From NCBI RefSeq assembly GCF_009870125.1, contig NC_046680.1:5518001-5582000 (forward strand): 64,000 bases of DNA, in the 5' to 3' direction. The DNA comes from Drosophila pseudoobscura. Lineage: Eukaryota > Arthropoda > Insecta > Diptera > Drosophilidae. Position 1 is the stretch's first letter, and every line of letters begins with the position of its first letter. Shown here piece by piece: positions 10,510-26,429 of this stretch. A program made the position numbers and the translations under genes. The notes beneath the pieces were generated by a model. It made no database searches and was not told the origin of the DNA. It worked only from the letters and a program-made list of their open reading frames with translations.

Positions 10510-13146
10510 ATGGCGTCCAGATTGGAAATGAACGTTAGCATGGCACTGCTTGCAGCTGTGGTGTGCAGCATAGTGGGTCATTGCGAAATGTCCGTATACC
10601 CAGGTATGCCTAAAAATAGCACAAATCCACTTACACACAATCATATAGATTCATACATACATACACACATATAGTTTTAAGTTTTGTGCGTCGTGAATGG
10701 CGCAGGAGGAACGAACCAGCGAACGAGAAGCCAAGCCAGGACATTTGACACTTCGTTTTGTGTATACTGTGCACTAGATATAGGTACATGTACATATACC
10801 TACATACATTTATAGATATGTATATGTAAGTATGTACATATATATACTGTGTGTATCAAATATTCACGAATCAAACCAAAACACCCACGCGCCCTTTGAC
10901 TTCGGGTTCACGTCTGCCTTACGGAATACATACACATACACTAGTATAGTATATAAAATGCAGCGTCAGAGAGCACACACACATATGTATATGTATGTAT
11001 ATATAATTGGATTTACAGTTCTATTGGTGTATGCATGTAATTGTCCGCCCACACAGGTGGGAGGCGGCCTTTGGTTATTTGCAATCTATGAAAGGGATTT
11101 CCGCATGATTTTTTTCGAAATATGTTTCCGTTGGGCAGCTCCTTAGCCCCATTCTACAGAGTTTCCGCAGGTCCTTCCGCAATTGTATGCGCAACACATA
11201 ACGGTACACTAAACGCGATACAATTTTCGAAGCACGTCACAGGCCCGTGGCCTGTACTGACTCTCGACTCCCTTTCTTTCTCGCCTTCTGGCGTGTTTGC
11301 TTTTGGCCTGTGCGCGTGTGTAATTGGTCTATTTTTAGGCCATTGGCAATTAAATGGACTTTTGTTTGTCTATTTCGAATCCTTTTTCTGGTATTGCCTT
11401 GGCCCAAAGAACGCGAGAGAGGTGGGCGGCGGCGGGTCACAGACCGTTTCGTGTTGCGGCTATTTCGGACTGCTTCTATTTTCCGACTACTTTCTATTTT
11501 TCGACCGCTGACACGCACGAAATTTGTCATTAACATAATCACACCACGCCTCTCGTCAACGCCCACTAATCAATTGCTCCTTTTGCCTACCCCCACTCTA
11601 CCAGGACTACGCCGCCGACCCATACAGGCGCCCGCTATGGATCCGCAGAACGAGCAGGAATACGCTTTCCTTGCCCAAATGATGGAGCAGTACGCCCGCC
11701 GCCGGCTTCAGCATCAATTTGACCAGCAGCTGCACGAGATAAACATGAAGCTGGAACGCCAGCGGCAGCTGCTCGAGATGGAGCGCTACCGTCAGCGACA
11801 GCAGGAGCTGCAGGTGGAGCGTGAGACGGAGGATGACTATGACGGTAACCTTAACAACCTGAACAACCAGCAGTACGACCAATACGACAACGCGGAGGCC
11901 GAGCCCAGCTACGGCAGTCCCATCAGTAATGTGCCCGATATCCACTCGCCGGTGTATTTGCCCAGTCTTCCAAATCTTCCGAATCTGCCCAGCCGCCACG
12001 GTCTTCCCAACTTAGGTCGGAATAGTGTACCACGCGAGAGGATTCCCTTCGCGGTAGGACCCAACGATGCGCGCTTTTTCGACAACCCGAGCGATCCCTC
12101 GGGCGAGCTGGACTCTCGAGCCCTAGAGGACTACGAAGAGTATGCTCCAATTCAGCCCACTCCCGAGGCGGCGACGGCTACCATCAAGACGAAGATTGAC
12201 ACGCCAGTTCATGCACCTGTCCCAGTGGAGCCGCCCAAACTGCTCGATGCCGCCAATGCCAACTTCCATCGTATCAATCCCAACTCAGCGGCTGCCGCAG
12301 CTGTAGCGGGTGTTAATATTCCCCAGGGTAAGGATCAAACACCCCACAAGCTGAACGCCCTGATCAGTAAGCTGCAGAAGCAGAGCAAGTCCCCGCATGT
12401 GACTCTGGTCAATGGAGGGGGCGAAGCCAACTCCGATCAGATTGTGCTTCGCCAGCACATGGGAATGAGTAGTGAAATGGGTGTCTACATTGTGGCCTTG
12501 ATAGCGGGCATGAGCGCAGCGGTGACTGTGGGACTTCTAGCGCTAGGAGTGACCTGGTAAGTCACCCCCCAAACTAGACGGTATCGAGTAAGTTGTAATA
12601 CCATTTCTTTACAGGGTCCACAATCGGAGCAAAGCAGCAGCGGACGTGGACTACCCGGCGTATGGTGTGACCGGACCCAACAAGGACGTCTCGCCCTCGG
12701 GCGACCGCAAGCTGGCCCAGAGCGCCCAGATGTACCATTACCAGCACCAGAAGCAGCAGATCATAGCCATGGAGAACTGTCAGGCTACCGATGGCAGCTG
12801 TGGAATGTCCGACGTGGAGAGCGATGACGACAACGAGGAAGGCGACTACACGGTGTACGAGTGTCCCGGCTTGGCGCCAACCGGCGAGATGGAGGTAAAG
12901 AATCCTCTATTCCTGGACGAGACGCCGGCCACCCCGGCCAACAATCTCTCCTCGGCGGCTGCTACCAACAACAACATTACCCAGGCCACTCCCCAGCAGC
13001 CACCCACCCTGAAGAAGGGTACGGTAAAGCCGAACATGAATCTGTTGAATGCCGCCGCCACAGCTGCCGCTGCCGCTGCAGCTGCAGCTGCTACTGGGCC
13101 AACTAATGGAGACGAGTCGAAGCAGAAGCGCAAGAGCAAGAAGTAA
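10510..13146 (+). CDS. NPDC1-like single-pass neuronal membrane protein
   Basis: Homologue of vertebrate NPDC1 and nematode CAB-1, neuronal type I membrane proteins. Three exons: 10510-10603, 11605-12556 and 12615-13146 (TAA); phases agree, giving about 525 residues. The first exon encodes a signal peptide (MALLAAVVCSIVGHC) and splits a glycine codon with the second. Exon 2 begins with a Gln/Arg/Glu-rich likely coiled coil (about 11650-11830), then a low-complexity Asn/Pro region, and ends with a transmembrane helix (12478-12555). Exon 3 is the conserved cytoplasmic tail, diagnostic for the family: KLAQSAQMYHYQHQKQQ and DYTVYECPGLAPTGEMEV, followed by NPLF, a poly-Ala run and a basic C-terminus. 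The start is chosen because its ATG sits directly before the signal peptide. The gene is head-to-head with Cirl. The fly gene symbol is not recalled. Confidence 0.9.
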
Positions 13147-14480
13147 GCTGCTGATTGCATTTTTTCCCCCTTGGAAATGCCCGCAGGACGTGGCAACTGG
13201 TAAAGTTTGACTGATCCATTGTCAGCCAAAAGGACACCCCATACTTACAATAGAAATTTGTCTATTCCATGGAATCTAATTCCGCGGCTGCAGCCCGCTC
13301 GAGTGCGCAAGAAAGCGTACACATAACATTCCAGATGTCAAACCCAGATACTCGTACACACACGGCAACTGTCTCTTATCTTCCCTTTGAATAAGCATAT
13401 AAGTCCTATTACATGTGGCATTGTATTGTATCGTAATCGCATCGCTATGGTTTATGTCAAGCCTCCCAGTGCATCTGTTCAGCCCATTGCAAATCCCAAC
13501 CCCAACCCCATCCCCAGCACCCAACCCCAGTCGAATCCAGCTGTCAGTTGCAGAATGGGGAGACCAGGTTATGGCATTGCATTGCCTTCACCTGTGCCCA
13601 TTCAAGCGCAATTGATTCTCTCTTTACAATCCAAGATGTGTACTTATTTATGTCATAGGACAATTACCCGCACATACTCGTATGTGTATATTATATATGT
13701 ATATTATATATTGTATATCAAACTCTTTTTTGGTGTCTGCAACTGGAATCAATTTATATGGGAAGCATACTTAAAAGTCTGGAGCAAAGGGCGGCCACAA
13801 GGCGAGCAACCAACTAAATGCTAACTAACATATTATATTATTATATACATACACACAAACATATTGATATACACATAGATATATATTCATGTAATTATTG
13901 TAATATATATACATACATACATATACCCGGGATTGGGAACGGAAGCGCAACCGGAATCCCCTTTTTACTTCGTAACTTCGTAGCTAACTATCTTTTTTAT
14001 TTTTACTACGCTTTGTGATCGAATCCTAAATTATCTGTGTCAATTTAGAAATACAATTCTGGTAACCAAATCCAACACCCATACACACTCACACATATGT
14101 ATGTACTATTAGATTGGAGAAGAGATACGAGAGATACTATGTTTTGAGGGAGGCATTATTTAGCGGAGAAGAGAATTATTTACAAGTAAAACTTAACAAT
14201 AATTTCCCTGCACATTCATGTAAAGTAAATGAAAAACGACTGATAACACACAAAAGATAACACGCGTCTATTGTACAAAAATGAAAACGAAACGAAAAAG
14301 AAATGAAAATGAAATGAAGGAACGCTTAAGAGGGATACGAGTACTAGCAGAGAAAATTATCAGCGGAAACAAATCCAACAAACAAACAAAAAACCCAAAG
14401 AGAAACAATTATAAAAAACTGTAACGAAACATTTGACTATTATTATAATATATTCCCCAATTGCTGTAAATAAAACATGA
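13147..14480 (+). other. 3'UTR of the NPDC1-like gene
   Basis: AT-rich, non-coding, with many TATA/CATA runs (13680-13930). AATAAA hexamers occur near 14467 (TGTAAATAAAAC, which also contains a Pumilio-type TGTAAATA) and around 14874. The UTR probably ends near one of these. No open frame here looks coding. Confidence 0.5.
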
Positions 14481-15012
14481 ATCGTTTAGGAGGAGGAGGA
14501 GATAGACAGAGAGCTAGCTAAAGCTGGGAACCATTTCGGCCGAAACAATACACAGAAGACAGAATTGAAGAACTAACGAGTTGAAAAACCAACCAAAAAA
14601 AACCCAAAAAAACCTAATTGATTGATTGATTACTAGAACATGCAAAGCATCTGGTGGAGGCATTGGAAATTGAATTTGAAATTTAAATCGCAACTGACTT
14701 GGCAACAATAAAAATGCAAGCAGAGCAGCATATGTATGTACGTTGAGCGTAATGTTGAGTTTGAAATATATATTTTATGGTGTTTGGCTAGAGACACGAC
14801 AAAATAATCTGATTGAAACCAAAAATGTAACAAAAAAAAAAGTAAAAACGACACAGAGCCCTACATATATTGTGAATAAAGAGTATAATTTAATTTATTT
14901 ATGTATGATAATCGTAATAACACAAATTATACAATATGCATACAAAATAAACTAAACTAACCCAAAAAATCCTATTCTTTTGAATTCAAATATTCTAAAC
15001 ATTCAAATTATT

Positions 15013-15641
15013 ATAAAACGAGGGGGAACGTTGTGAGTTGCAACTCTACAGTTATACCCGATGCTTAGTCAGTATGGCTCTCCTCCGGCAGACGCCGCTA
15101 ATATTAAACGACACGACAAAGAGTGCGTGCGAGAGAGACAGAAAATCAGTCTGAGCGTGACGTCGGTCGCTGCGTAGCCAGTGCAAATTGATTTGTTCCT
15201 TTTGGCTATAAAAATTATCTGATCTGATCCAGATTCAGCAATCTTGAGATATACGTTTTATAGTGAGATCTAACAAGAGTGCGGATACCCAATTTGGTTA
15301 CTGTAGCGTTAATAGTCTCTGAGATTTGTGGATGCCTCAGATTTTCGTCCTTTGCGGGGGCGGAAGGGGGTGTGTCGAAATTTTGACACAAAACGGTCAA
15401 GGTCCAATATCACAGGAGTGTGGATACCAAATTTGGTTGCTCTGGCTGTTATAGGTTCTGAGATCCGTGAACTCATATTTTGCAATTGGCAAAACCGACC
15501 ATGAAACCTGTGTGTTAGAGAGAGACAGAGCGAGAAAGAATGAAATTGTTTTCTTGATTCTGGCTATAATAATTATACGATCTGGTTCAGATTTTGCACT
15601 CTAGAAGATATAGTCATCTTCTACGATTCTGCGTTTTTTTC
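15013..15641 (-). mobile_element. Truncated DINE-1/SGM/ISY-like Helitron-derived repeat
   Basis: About 630 bp that is the reverse complement of the second half of the 1.07-kb units at 41155-43301. It begins with the same CGAGGGGGAACGTTGTGAG end and contains the GCGAGAGAGACAGAAAATCAG block and the internal GGACGAAAATCTGAGGC-type motif. It stops abruptly at about 15641, where similarity to the full unit ends. It has no coding capacity; short frames in it are repeat sequence. Confidence 0.85.
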
Positions 15642-17765
15642 ACAGGCTTCCATGTTTCGGGCTTAATTTGAATTCTACCATTAATTCAAAGGCGATCATC
15701 TTTTCGGTCCATCGATTGACGCAAACATCGATAGTATGGTAATAGGGGTACTCTTTATGGTCGGTTTCCACTACACTACGTTTCTTTCCGTACAAAATTA
15801 AACTTAATTCGTTTAAGACAAAATGCAAAAAAAAAAAAGGAGAATTTAAAATAACCCAGTCTAGTAAAAAATTGATGCCTTAATCGGATAATATTAAGTG
15901 GGCATATATATTTACGGTATATTTTGAAAAAGAGATGGTTTATATTGGTATATTCCTGAGAGTCCCATTCTTATTTTCTTGCCACCACGTCTAGCTCACA
16001 CACTTTGTAATTTTTATACTTTTTATAGTATTTTGTAGTATTTTCTGGTATATTTTAACACGAGTCACCCGAGGACTCACCCTCTTGTCCAATACACCAA
16101 TGTAGAAACCGTGTAGAAATGCCACTTAAAGCCATGTCCCAGGCCACATTAAATACTTATTCGTGATCAGCACCGAATTCCTGATCGTTTGCCATCAAAA
16201 TCTCACTTATTAAAAAATTTCGGAAAAAAGGCATGTCAAGCAGTGTATAACGTGTTTTTTCACACTGGCGCTTCCATGGGGATAATATGAAAAAAACTAC
16301 GGGCAAACGTACAAATTTCCCAGTCATGTGTCGCCTTAATAACATAAAAATGTAGTTAATGAAGTTACGTGTAGTTACCATGTAAGGCTATTAATTTAGT
16401 GGAAATTTTTGTTGACCGGTTTTGCTTAAAGTGTATGTTATAAACAATCAAATAAAGATGGGAAGTTAAAGTTAATCAGTCTTGTAGGAAATTTTATGTC
16501 ATAATAGGATTAAATAATGAGTTCAGAGCTGAGGGTCTTAGATAGCTGGTAATATTCAACCGAATATCAAAGCGGTGGAATATGATGGAACTTTAGTACA
16601 AATAGTTCGTCAGTATATTTACGGTATATTTTGAAATTTGTGACGTATTTGCTCTGACTGGCGCGGATCACATTGACAATATTGTCGCCCGCGGGCGTCG
16701 CAACGTAAGTCCAAAAAAGTGTTAATTTAAATGATAATAAAGTGCTCTGCCTGCTTATGTAAAATGGACAAGTGCAGATAGCGATAAAGCATTCCCAAAC
16801 ATATAGAAAGGGGACAATTTTGTGATGCTTGTGCGTGTGTGTGAAAGTGGGTGTAAGTGAGTGTGGGGCTTCCGTGTCCCCAACGAAATAAAATTCTGTT
16901 TTGTTTGACTCATATTCAGAAACGGAACCGAACCCCGAGCGCGTCATTCGTTTTATATTGAATTATTGCTGAGCCTGAAGCTATAGGTTTTAATTTGATT
17001 GCCAGAGCCAGTCACACAATCGAATTAGTATGCGAAACCAGAAAACTATAGAAACAAATATAGACATGGCGTAATTGAAGAGCGAGAGAGGGCTGCTGTG
17101 TGTTAATTAATTAATTGCTTATACTTGACCTGGACACTAGCCAGAACAGAACCAGAAAGCAAGAATATACACATGCATATGTATGTATTGTATATGTACA
17201 CCAGAAATTGGGTAAAAGGCGAAAATTAGTGCGTGTGTTTAGTTTACGTTACGTTACGTGAGCCTCTCGTGTGTTAGTTGTAGTTGTAGTTATAGTTATG
17301 TTCTGTGCCTGTGTGTACGTGCATGTGTGAGCAAAGTTTCTCTCGGTAGCTGCTGCTTCAATTCGTTATAATTTCTTTTTATTTACTTTTAGTTCACACA
17401 GATCAGGTTTTGTTCAGCTGCATTCTTTACCCTCCAAGCGTCTACCCCTCCCCTTAGCATACTTGAGTGTTCTAAGGTGCAATAGCCATACATAGAGAGA
17501 GAGAGAGAGAGCGAATGAGAGAAAGAGGGAAAGGGACAAGTGGCTGCACTTGCCACGCTTGACTTGACCACATTCAACTTGCAGCAGCAGGCTGCCTGCA
17601 TGTAATGTGGAAACTGCAGATAAAAGCGTAACACACAAAAAACCAGATAAAAAGAGGCAATGCGATCAGGCTGAAGCGGAATAGCTGCAGCGATCGCAAT
17701 AAAGGACTGGTAGAGGGAGAGTTAAAGAACCTTTAGCATACATTTCTGAATGGAATAATTATGTG
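15642..17765. other. Intergenic region upstream of NKAIN
   Basis: No convincing gene. A 23-nt exact direct repeat occurs at 15907-15929 and 16614-16636 (core TTTACGGTATATTTTGAAA), with more GGTATAT-type motifs at about 15950 and 16040, resembling a core-promoter motif or mobile-element ends. The last part (about 17050-17765) is GA- and GT-rich and probably holds NKAIN promoter and 5'UTR. Confidence 0.4.
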
Positions 17766-20991
<3,226 letters not shown>

Positions 20992-22436
20992 ATCCCGGCC
21001 AGCGAAGCCTCCAAGTACGTCCAGCTCCCTACACTCTCCTCTCTATCTCCAATCGCCTCTCTGTAATCTTCTCTCTGTCCGTGCAGGTGCTGGGCCAACT
21101 GCTGCTTGTGTCACCATCTGCCATGCCCAACTTGTAGCAAGGATCCCCTCTGGTCCACTTGCGAACCACCCACATATACTACACGTACATACTACATTTT
21201 GTTGTTTCTATGTTGTGCCTAACCAGCCATGGCTGATGACAATGGCTCCCTTCCGGGAGGGAGCATATCCATAGCCGCAACCATAAGCTTCCAGCACGTG
21301 AGCTCATCGATTCGGACAAGGATTCAGCCTAGCAAATGTCTTAACTAATTTAACCAAGCCAAGTATTTTTGTATCAGCCAAAATACACAGCACACGCATG
21401 TCCTAAATACATCGAGGGTCTTTCCCGTCGACTTGTGATAGGAAATCGAAATGCGGAAAGGCCCTACATATAACACACAAGAGAGCCTGCATAATTTTAT
21501 GTTGATCTGTGATAACTCTAAAAAAGAAAAAACGATTAATTATACAGCGAAAATGTCACAAAGAAAGTTGAACAAAAGTTGAAATTGAAAGAAACGAAAA
21601 GAGATAAGGAAAAATAATTTATAGAGCCAATTGCAACCAGATGCCTTGGATTTAGAATGGATTAGAGATTTATATACAAAAAGAAAATATATAGATGTGT
21701 TAAAAATGTGAGTGGGAGAGCGCAGCCTCCCACCTTCAGCTGCCTTTTGTTGTTTAACTAATTAAAATACGATTTACAATAAATACATATACCAAGCGTT
21801 ACGACATAGACGTTAGTTTGTCAAACAAAGAAGTTGCCTAATGGAATAAGATTCGTGCGAGATTCGTTACTTAGACAAATAATTGCATGAAAACGATCGA
21901 TCTATATAGATATATACAGACATACATATATGTGAATGTTTAAGTTTAGTGTTAAGCTTGAAGCCACACAAAAGTAGTTATAGACGCGCAAGCAACGCCA
22001 AGCAGAGCAAATCCAATTCATAGCTTAGTAGAATATCTAACTGTTTACCTTATAGATTGTCACTGTGCTGATCTATAGTGGTGCGGATTGTGGTGCCAAT
22101 TATCGACGACATTCGAACGCGTTTCCAATAAATGTTCATTTACACCAAAACTCTCTGGAGTCTCTCCTCTTCTTTCTCTTGTATTTTTTAGTTTGCAATT
22201 ATGGGTATAGCTCTACAATATAGTATCACCTGGTAGAAGGCTTTCTGTAGCATTTGTGGCTCTAACCAATCGCTAACGACTTTCTCTCTCCGCCAAGTAG
22301 CTAATACAACTTACTTAACAGCTCCAATCACACAAAACATACACTATCAAAGCTAACCCCAGGTAACTGCTATTAGATATTGTTTCTTATAGACAACCCC
22401 ATCACGATCGCTTTCTGATATTTCATCTTTTTATAG
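20992..22436 (+). other. 3'UTR of proximal NKAIN isoform / intron of distal isoform
   Basis: No coding exon recognised. Poly(A) hexamers lie at about 21779 (AATAAATACATA) and 22127 (AATAAATGTTC), the latter followed by a GT/T-rich stretch. This segment is 3'UTR for the isoform ending at 20991 and intron for the one ending at 23632. The distal acceptor (tttttatag) is at 22428-22436. Confidence 0.55.
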
Positions 22437-23632
22437 TGAAGCATATTAGCAAGCAGTCGAAACATCGCCAGTCGTTGTACTCTATGGAGTTTTGCAGCAG
22501 CAGCGACACCATCCGGCATGGCAGCAGTCACACCATTATGGGCATGGGGCTGGGCGATCCGCGAGGGGACCAGGATGGCGGAGAGCTGAGCCCCAAGCCG
22601 ATGACACCAAGGCGCGTGAAACGGAGGTCGGTGATGGCCAGGGGCAGCCAGGGGAGGCAATCTAGTGGAGGAGGAGGCAGTAGTCGTCGTTCACATCATG
22701 GCTCCAGCGGCACACTGAGATCCAAGCATGGAGGCGGTCATGGAGGAGGAGCCGGGGAGAGCAGCAGTGGCAGTTATGTGAGAAGCAGCACTCGCAGTTC
22801 CCGCAGGAAGTACCAACAGAACCCGGTGACAAAGCTGATCGACCAGCAACAGCTGCAGCAGCAGCAACAGCAACTGCAGCAGCCCCACCTGGGCTCTTTC
22901 CATCGTCAGGACAAGCTCTCGCTGACCGTCTCCAATCTCCAGTCCCTTAACGATGACATGCTCAATAACACGAACATCTCCGGCAGTCAGCTAGGAAGTC
23001 TGGCAAAGAACAATGGCCACTTTTATCACAGCTACCGCAAAAACATTCCCCTGGATCCGATTTACTACAACACCAACGGGCAGGGCGTGATCCAGCAACA
23101 AGAAGAACCCGTCTCGCCCACCCTACTTCCTCCACCGCCTCCACTTCCAGCTGTGCCAGCTCCAGCAGCGAACCTCCATGGCGGAGGCCACTACAATCCC
23201 AGTTACCAGCACTCCACCACCCACCTGAACGATGTGGGTCATGGCGACGAGGTGTACAACAATAGGCCGCCGTCGGTGCGCTCTAGCTATTCAAATTTTC
23301 ACGGGTCTCGGCCCTTGTCCACTGCCTACGCCAATGCGGGCGAGAACGTTTTCGTCGGACTAGGTGGAGCCAATGCCAGTCCGCCCCAGCCTCCCTGCAC
23401 TCCACCTCTCTACCAGCAGCATCCCCTCCATCAGCAGCAACAACAGCAGCAGCAGCAGCAATATCTTCCACCGCCGCCAATGGAGCCGGCACCGGCCTAT
23501 GTGAGCGTCATGTCCTTCTCAAAGCGCACCGCCTCGCGGGAGAGCATTCGTTCCATGGCTTTCCTAAACAACGGTCCGCCCGCTTACAATCTCAACTATC
23601 ACACGCCACCGGACTCGGAGACAACTATGTGA
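22437..23632 (+). CDS. NKAIN: NKAIN alternative distal terminal exon
   Basis: A 1,196-bp exon preceded by a good acceptor. It joins in phase to the exon ending at 18624: the split codon is T+TG, giving DEDDRLKHISKQS. Skipping the proximal terminal exon yields a 575-residue isoform with the same tetraspan core and a different cytoplasmic tail. That tail is rich in Ser/Gly/Arg, then Gln, then Pro, with Tyr-containing patches (HFYHSYRKNIPLDPIYYN, RPPSVRSSYSNFHG) and PPAYN-type motifs. An AATAAA lies near 23918, after the TGA. It could alternatively be an independent gene, but no plausible promoter or initiator precedes it and the phase match argues for NKAIN. Confidence 0.75.
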
Positions 23633-24173
23633 AACCGGTCTGCCGGTCTATCCTAAGCTTTCAGTTTAAACATTAACTTCACCAAGGATCTCGGAATCTA
23701 TGGAGGCCAACACTATCATCATCACCAGCCCGAAATTATATATACTTGTGCAACAAGCCACATCCATAGCCAGAGCAGAACTGTGTGAGTGCACTCCCTA
23801 TGAGTGCCTTGACCATATAGAAAGTGTATAATTAATCCTTAACCATACGTACATACATATGTGTAGCGCCTAAAGTATATATAAGTTTCTGTCGTTTTAC
23901 CAAAGTGCCTTTGTAAATAAACATCTAAACAATTAACGATTCCTTTGGTTAGAGAACAGTATTGATTGAAGGAGAACAAGTCCCTTTTTAAAGAAATTAT
24001 ATAAGAAAGAATAGGGCTCGGTTAATGTATCATCCATGCATCATCGAACAGCATCGAGACCGCTTAGGATTATATTTGTATCAACTTTATATCTAATACT
24101 TTTATGATATGCTTTTTTGTAAAGGTTCCAGGGCGACGATGCCCAGTTTAATAGGTAAATCTGCCAAGCTGTT

Positions 24174-26394
24174 TCATATGATATTTTTACCTGGAACTTA
24201 ATACGTAAAGGATATATGTTATTTGGAATAGGTTGCCCCATTTTGGGGTGCGGGTTTTACTCCTTTCGGCATACTGAAAAAATAATAATAAATAATGAAA
24301 TAATCAATGACAATCCCAAGATACTCACGATCGTCGGCATCCCAGCCGGGCTCAATGTCCAGCTGCTTGTTGCGTTCCTTCAGCCAAGTGAAGAGCGGGG
24401 CAAAGTACTCGAGAATACCACGACCACTCAACTTTCGCTCCCCAGTGGCAATTTCCATGACATCCCGCCAATGCCGGGAGGCCCCCAGCTGCATCATTTC
24501 CCGCATCATATCGCCCGCCTCCTTACTGTCGTAGAAATCGCAGTTGTGCAAAGGAAACTTTGCATCTCCGGGCTTATACTGGCCACTGACCAGGCAGAAG
24601 GAGCGATAGAACTGGAATCCCAATATTTCCGACAGAAATTTCCTAAAAAAAAATGACGAGAAGGTTTAATTAGATTCCCAGCTAGTTAAGAGAGGATAGG
24701 ATGGTTAATCTACTTGGTGTTGGATGTTTCCGGGTTCATGCCCCGATAGAACTTAAAGTCCGGATCAAAATCCTTCGATGAATGCAGGGCAGGAGGCTGG
24801 ACGCCGGCGAACTTGTCCTGAAGACGCCAATAGGCGCAGTTGTACTCCTTCACCCCGATCCGTCCATCCATCACGTCCACCAGGAACTTGTCGTTGATGA
24901 AGTACTGCGGCACAGCCACGAGGGTGTGCACCCCCATGCGGAACAGCCGATTGAGGGACTGCTCCTCCGTGAGGCTCTCGTTCAGCAAGATGTGCAGCCG
25001 ATGCAAGTGCCGGGCCGTGCCCGAGGCCAGAACCACAGTCTCGGCCAAGGCACTGCCGAAGCCCGGACAAGGCTCGGTGTCCAGGCCAAAGGGCAGATTC
25101 CGCTTGTAAATATTGTACTGCAACTCGGCCATCGTTCCATGGATCTGCATCATCTTCTTATAGTCCAACTTGGGGCAGTAGCGCAGGGCCACATCCGGTG
25201 GGAAGTAGTAGACCTGAGACTTGCAGTCCGGCCCGCCCTCGTCATCGTTCATCCGCCGAGAGTAGCGGTCGTAGAACCCACTGGAAAGACAGAGAGTGAT
25301 CGGTTTTAAAGGAGAAATGATAGGTTGGGAACGGTTTGCTCTCACTCGGAAATGTGATTGAGGCCCAGCGACTCGAAGAACTCGGCAGCTTTCTTGTTGA
25401 TCTTCACGGGAGTGACTAGGACTTCTTCGAGACGACGATGGACAGACGGCAGCTGGTGCTGCCTGCTTGGGTGAGGAGTGCGGAAGAACTGGTGCGGATA
25501 CCAGTCCTGGGACAGGATCTGATCCATAACCGGTGCCACAATAGCGCCGTCGCTTTTGGTGTCCGCCTTCGGGTAGGTTACCTGCACCTCGTGCCGTAGA
25601 TAGGCGTGAAGTTCGCGGTAGAGCGGCATGATCTCCCACACTACCGCCTCCATCTCGGCCTGGAAGTTCTCCGTGTCGTAGTGGAGGTACCACGTCCTCG
25701 ACGGCGTTACATGTCCATTGTAGGTAGCCGCAATCCTGAGCAGCCGCACGTAGTCGATGAACGTGGACTTGGCTGTGTCCTTGTCGTTGATGGCCCGTCG
25801 CCAGCTGAACCAGTTAAGGACCAGGTCCTCGTAGTGCTTGGCCCGCATGTTCTTGTTGACGATGTGCGGATACATGGCCAGGGGGCGACGCGTGGTGCAC
25901 TCCTCGAAGGTGCAGACCAACGGACCACTCACAAAGTTCCTCATGGCCCGCATGAGATCCTTGGCCTGCTCGTAGTTACGCGGCCGCAGTCCCTGTAACT
26001 GCAGCTTGGACAGGCGCTGGACGCGACGTCGCAGCAGCGGATCCTCTAACTCTTTCACGGGCACTACGCTCAGATTCGCCGCCAGCTCGTACATCAGGTG
26101 GTAGGTCTCCATTTCGACCTCCTGCTTGCTGGGCGCCTGTCCGCCCAGCGGCGACTTTCCCTTAGATGTCAGCTGGAGGAAAATCCTCTGCTTCATGTTC
26201 CAAATGGTTTGCATCCGCCCTGTGGCTATGTCCAGGATTTCCCGTGTGGACGCCTCATAGTTGGCCGAGTGATTGGAATTGGCTTTATTGATGCTACAGT
26301 CCACCAAGGTCGGGATCAGGGCCATTACCATGACCAGGATCAGTCGAAGGTACTTCGGGGAGAGCCCCAGATTCATATTGGGCTGGGAAGGCAT
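24174..26394 (-). CDS. Ance-5: Catalytically dead angiotensin-converting-enzyme homologue (Ance-5-like)
   Basis: Member of the M2 peptidase (ACE) family, secreted. Exons on the minus strand: 26394-25346, 25280-24714, 24642-24329 and a short 24190-24174 ending in TGA, about 648 residues. The start ATG precedes a signal peptide (LRLILVMVMALIPTLVDC). The ACE fold is recognisable through the helical N-terminal half, then the position of the zinc site, YWRLQDKFAGVQPP (ACE WWYLRTKYQGICPP region) and ILGFQFYRSFC (ACE LQFQFHEALC). The HExxH zinc motif is replaced by HGTMA, and the downstream EAIGD-type glutamate region by a form without the ligand, so it cannot be a zinc peptidase. Reading through the last donor instead gives a hydrophobic C-terminus with a stop at 24219. 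The family is certain; the assignment to Ance-5 rather than another inactive Ance rests on its neighbours. Confidence 0.85.
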
Positions 26395-26417
26395 CCGCTT
26401 TTGGGGCTGAGGGTTCT

Positions 26418-26429
26418 GATAAGCTTATC
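26418..26429. promoter_or_regulatory. Palindromic double GATA site upstream of the ACE-like gene
   Basis: GATAAGCTTATC is a perfect 12-bp palindrome with two inverted GATA cores, 24 bp upstream of the ACE-like start codon. GATA factors drive many fly midgut and fat-body secreted-protein genes, so a role in this gene is plausible but inferred. Confidence 0.35.
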
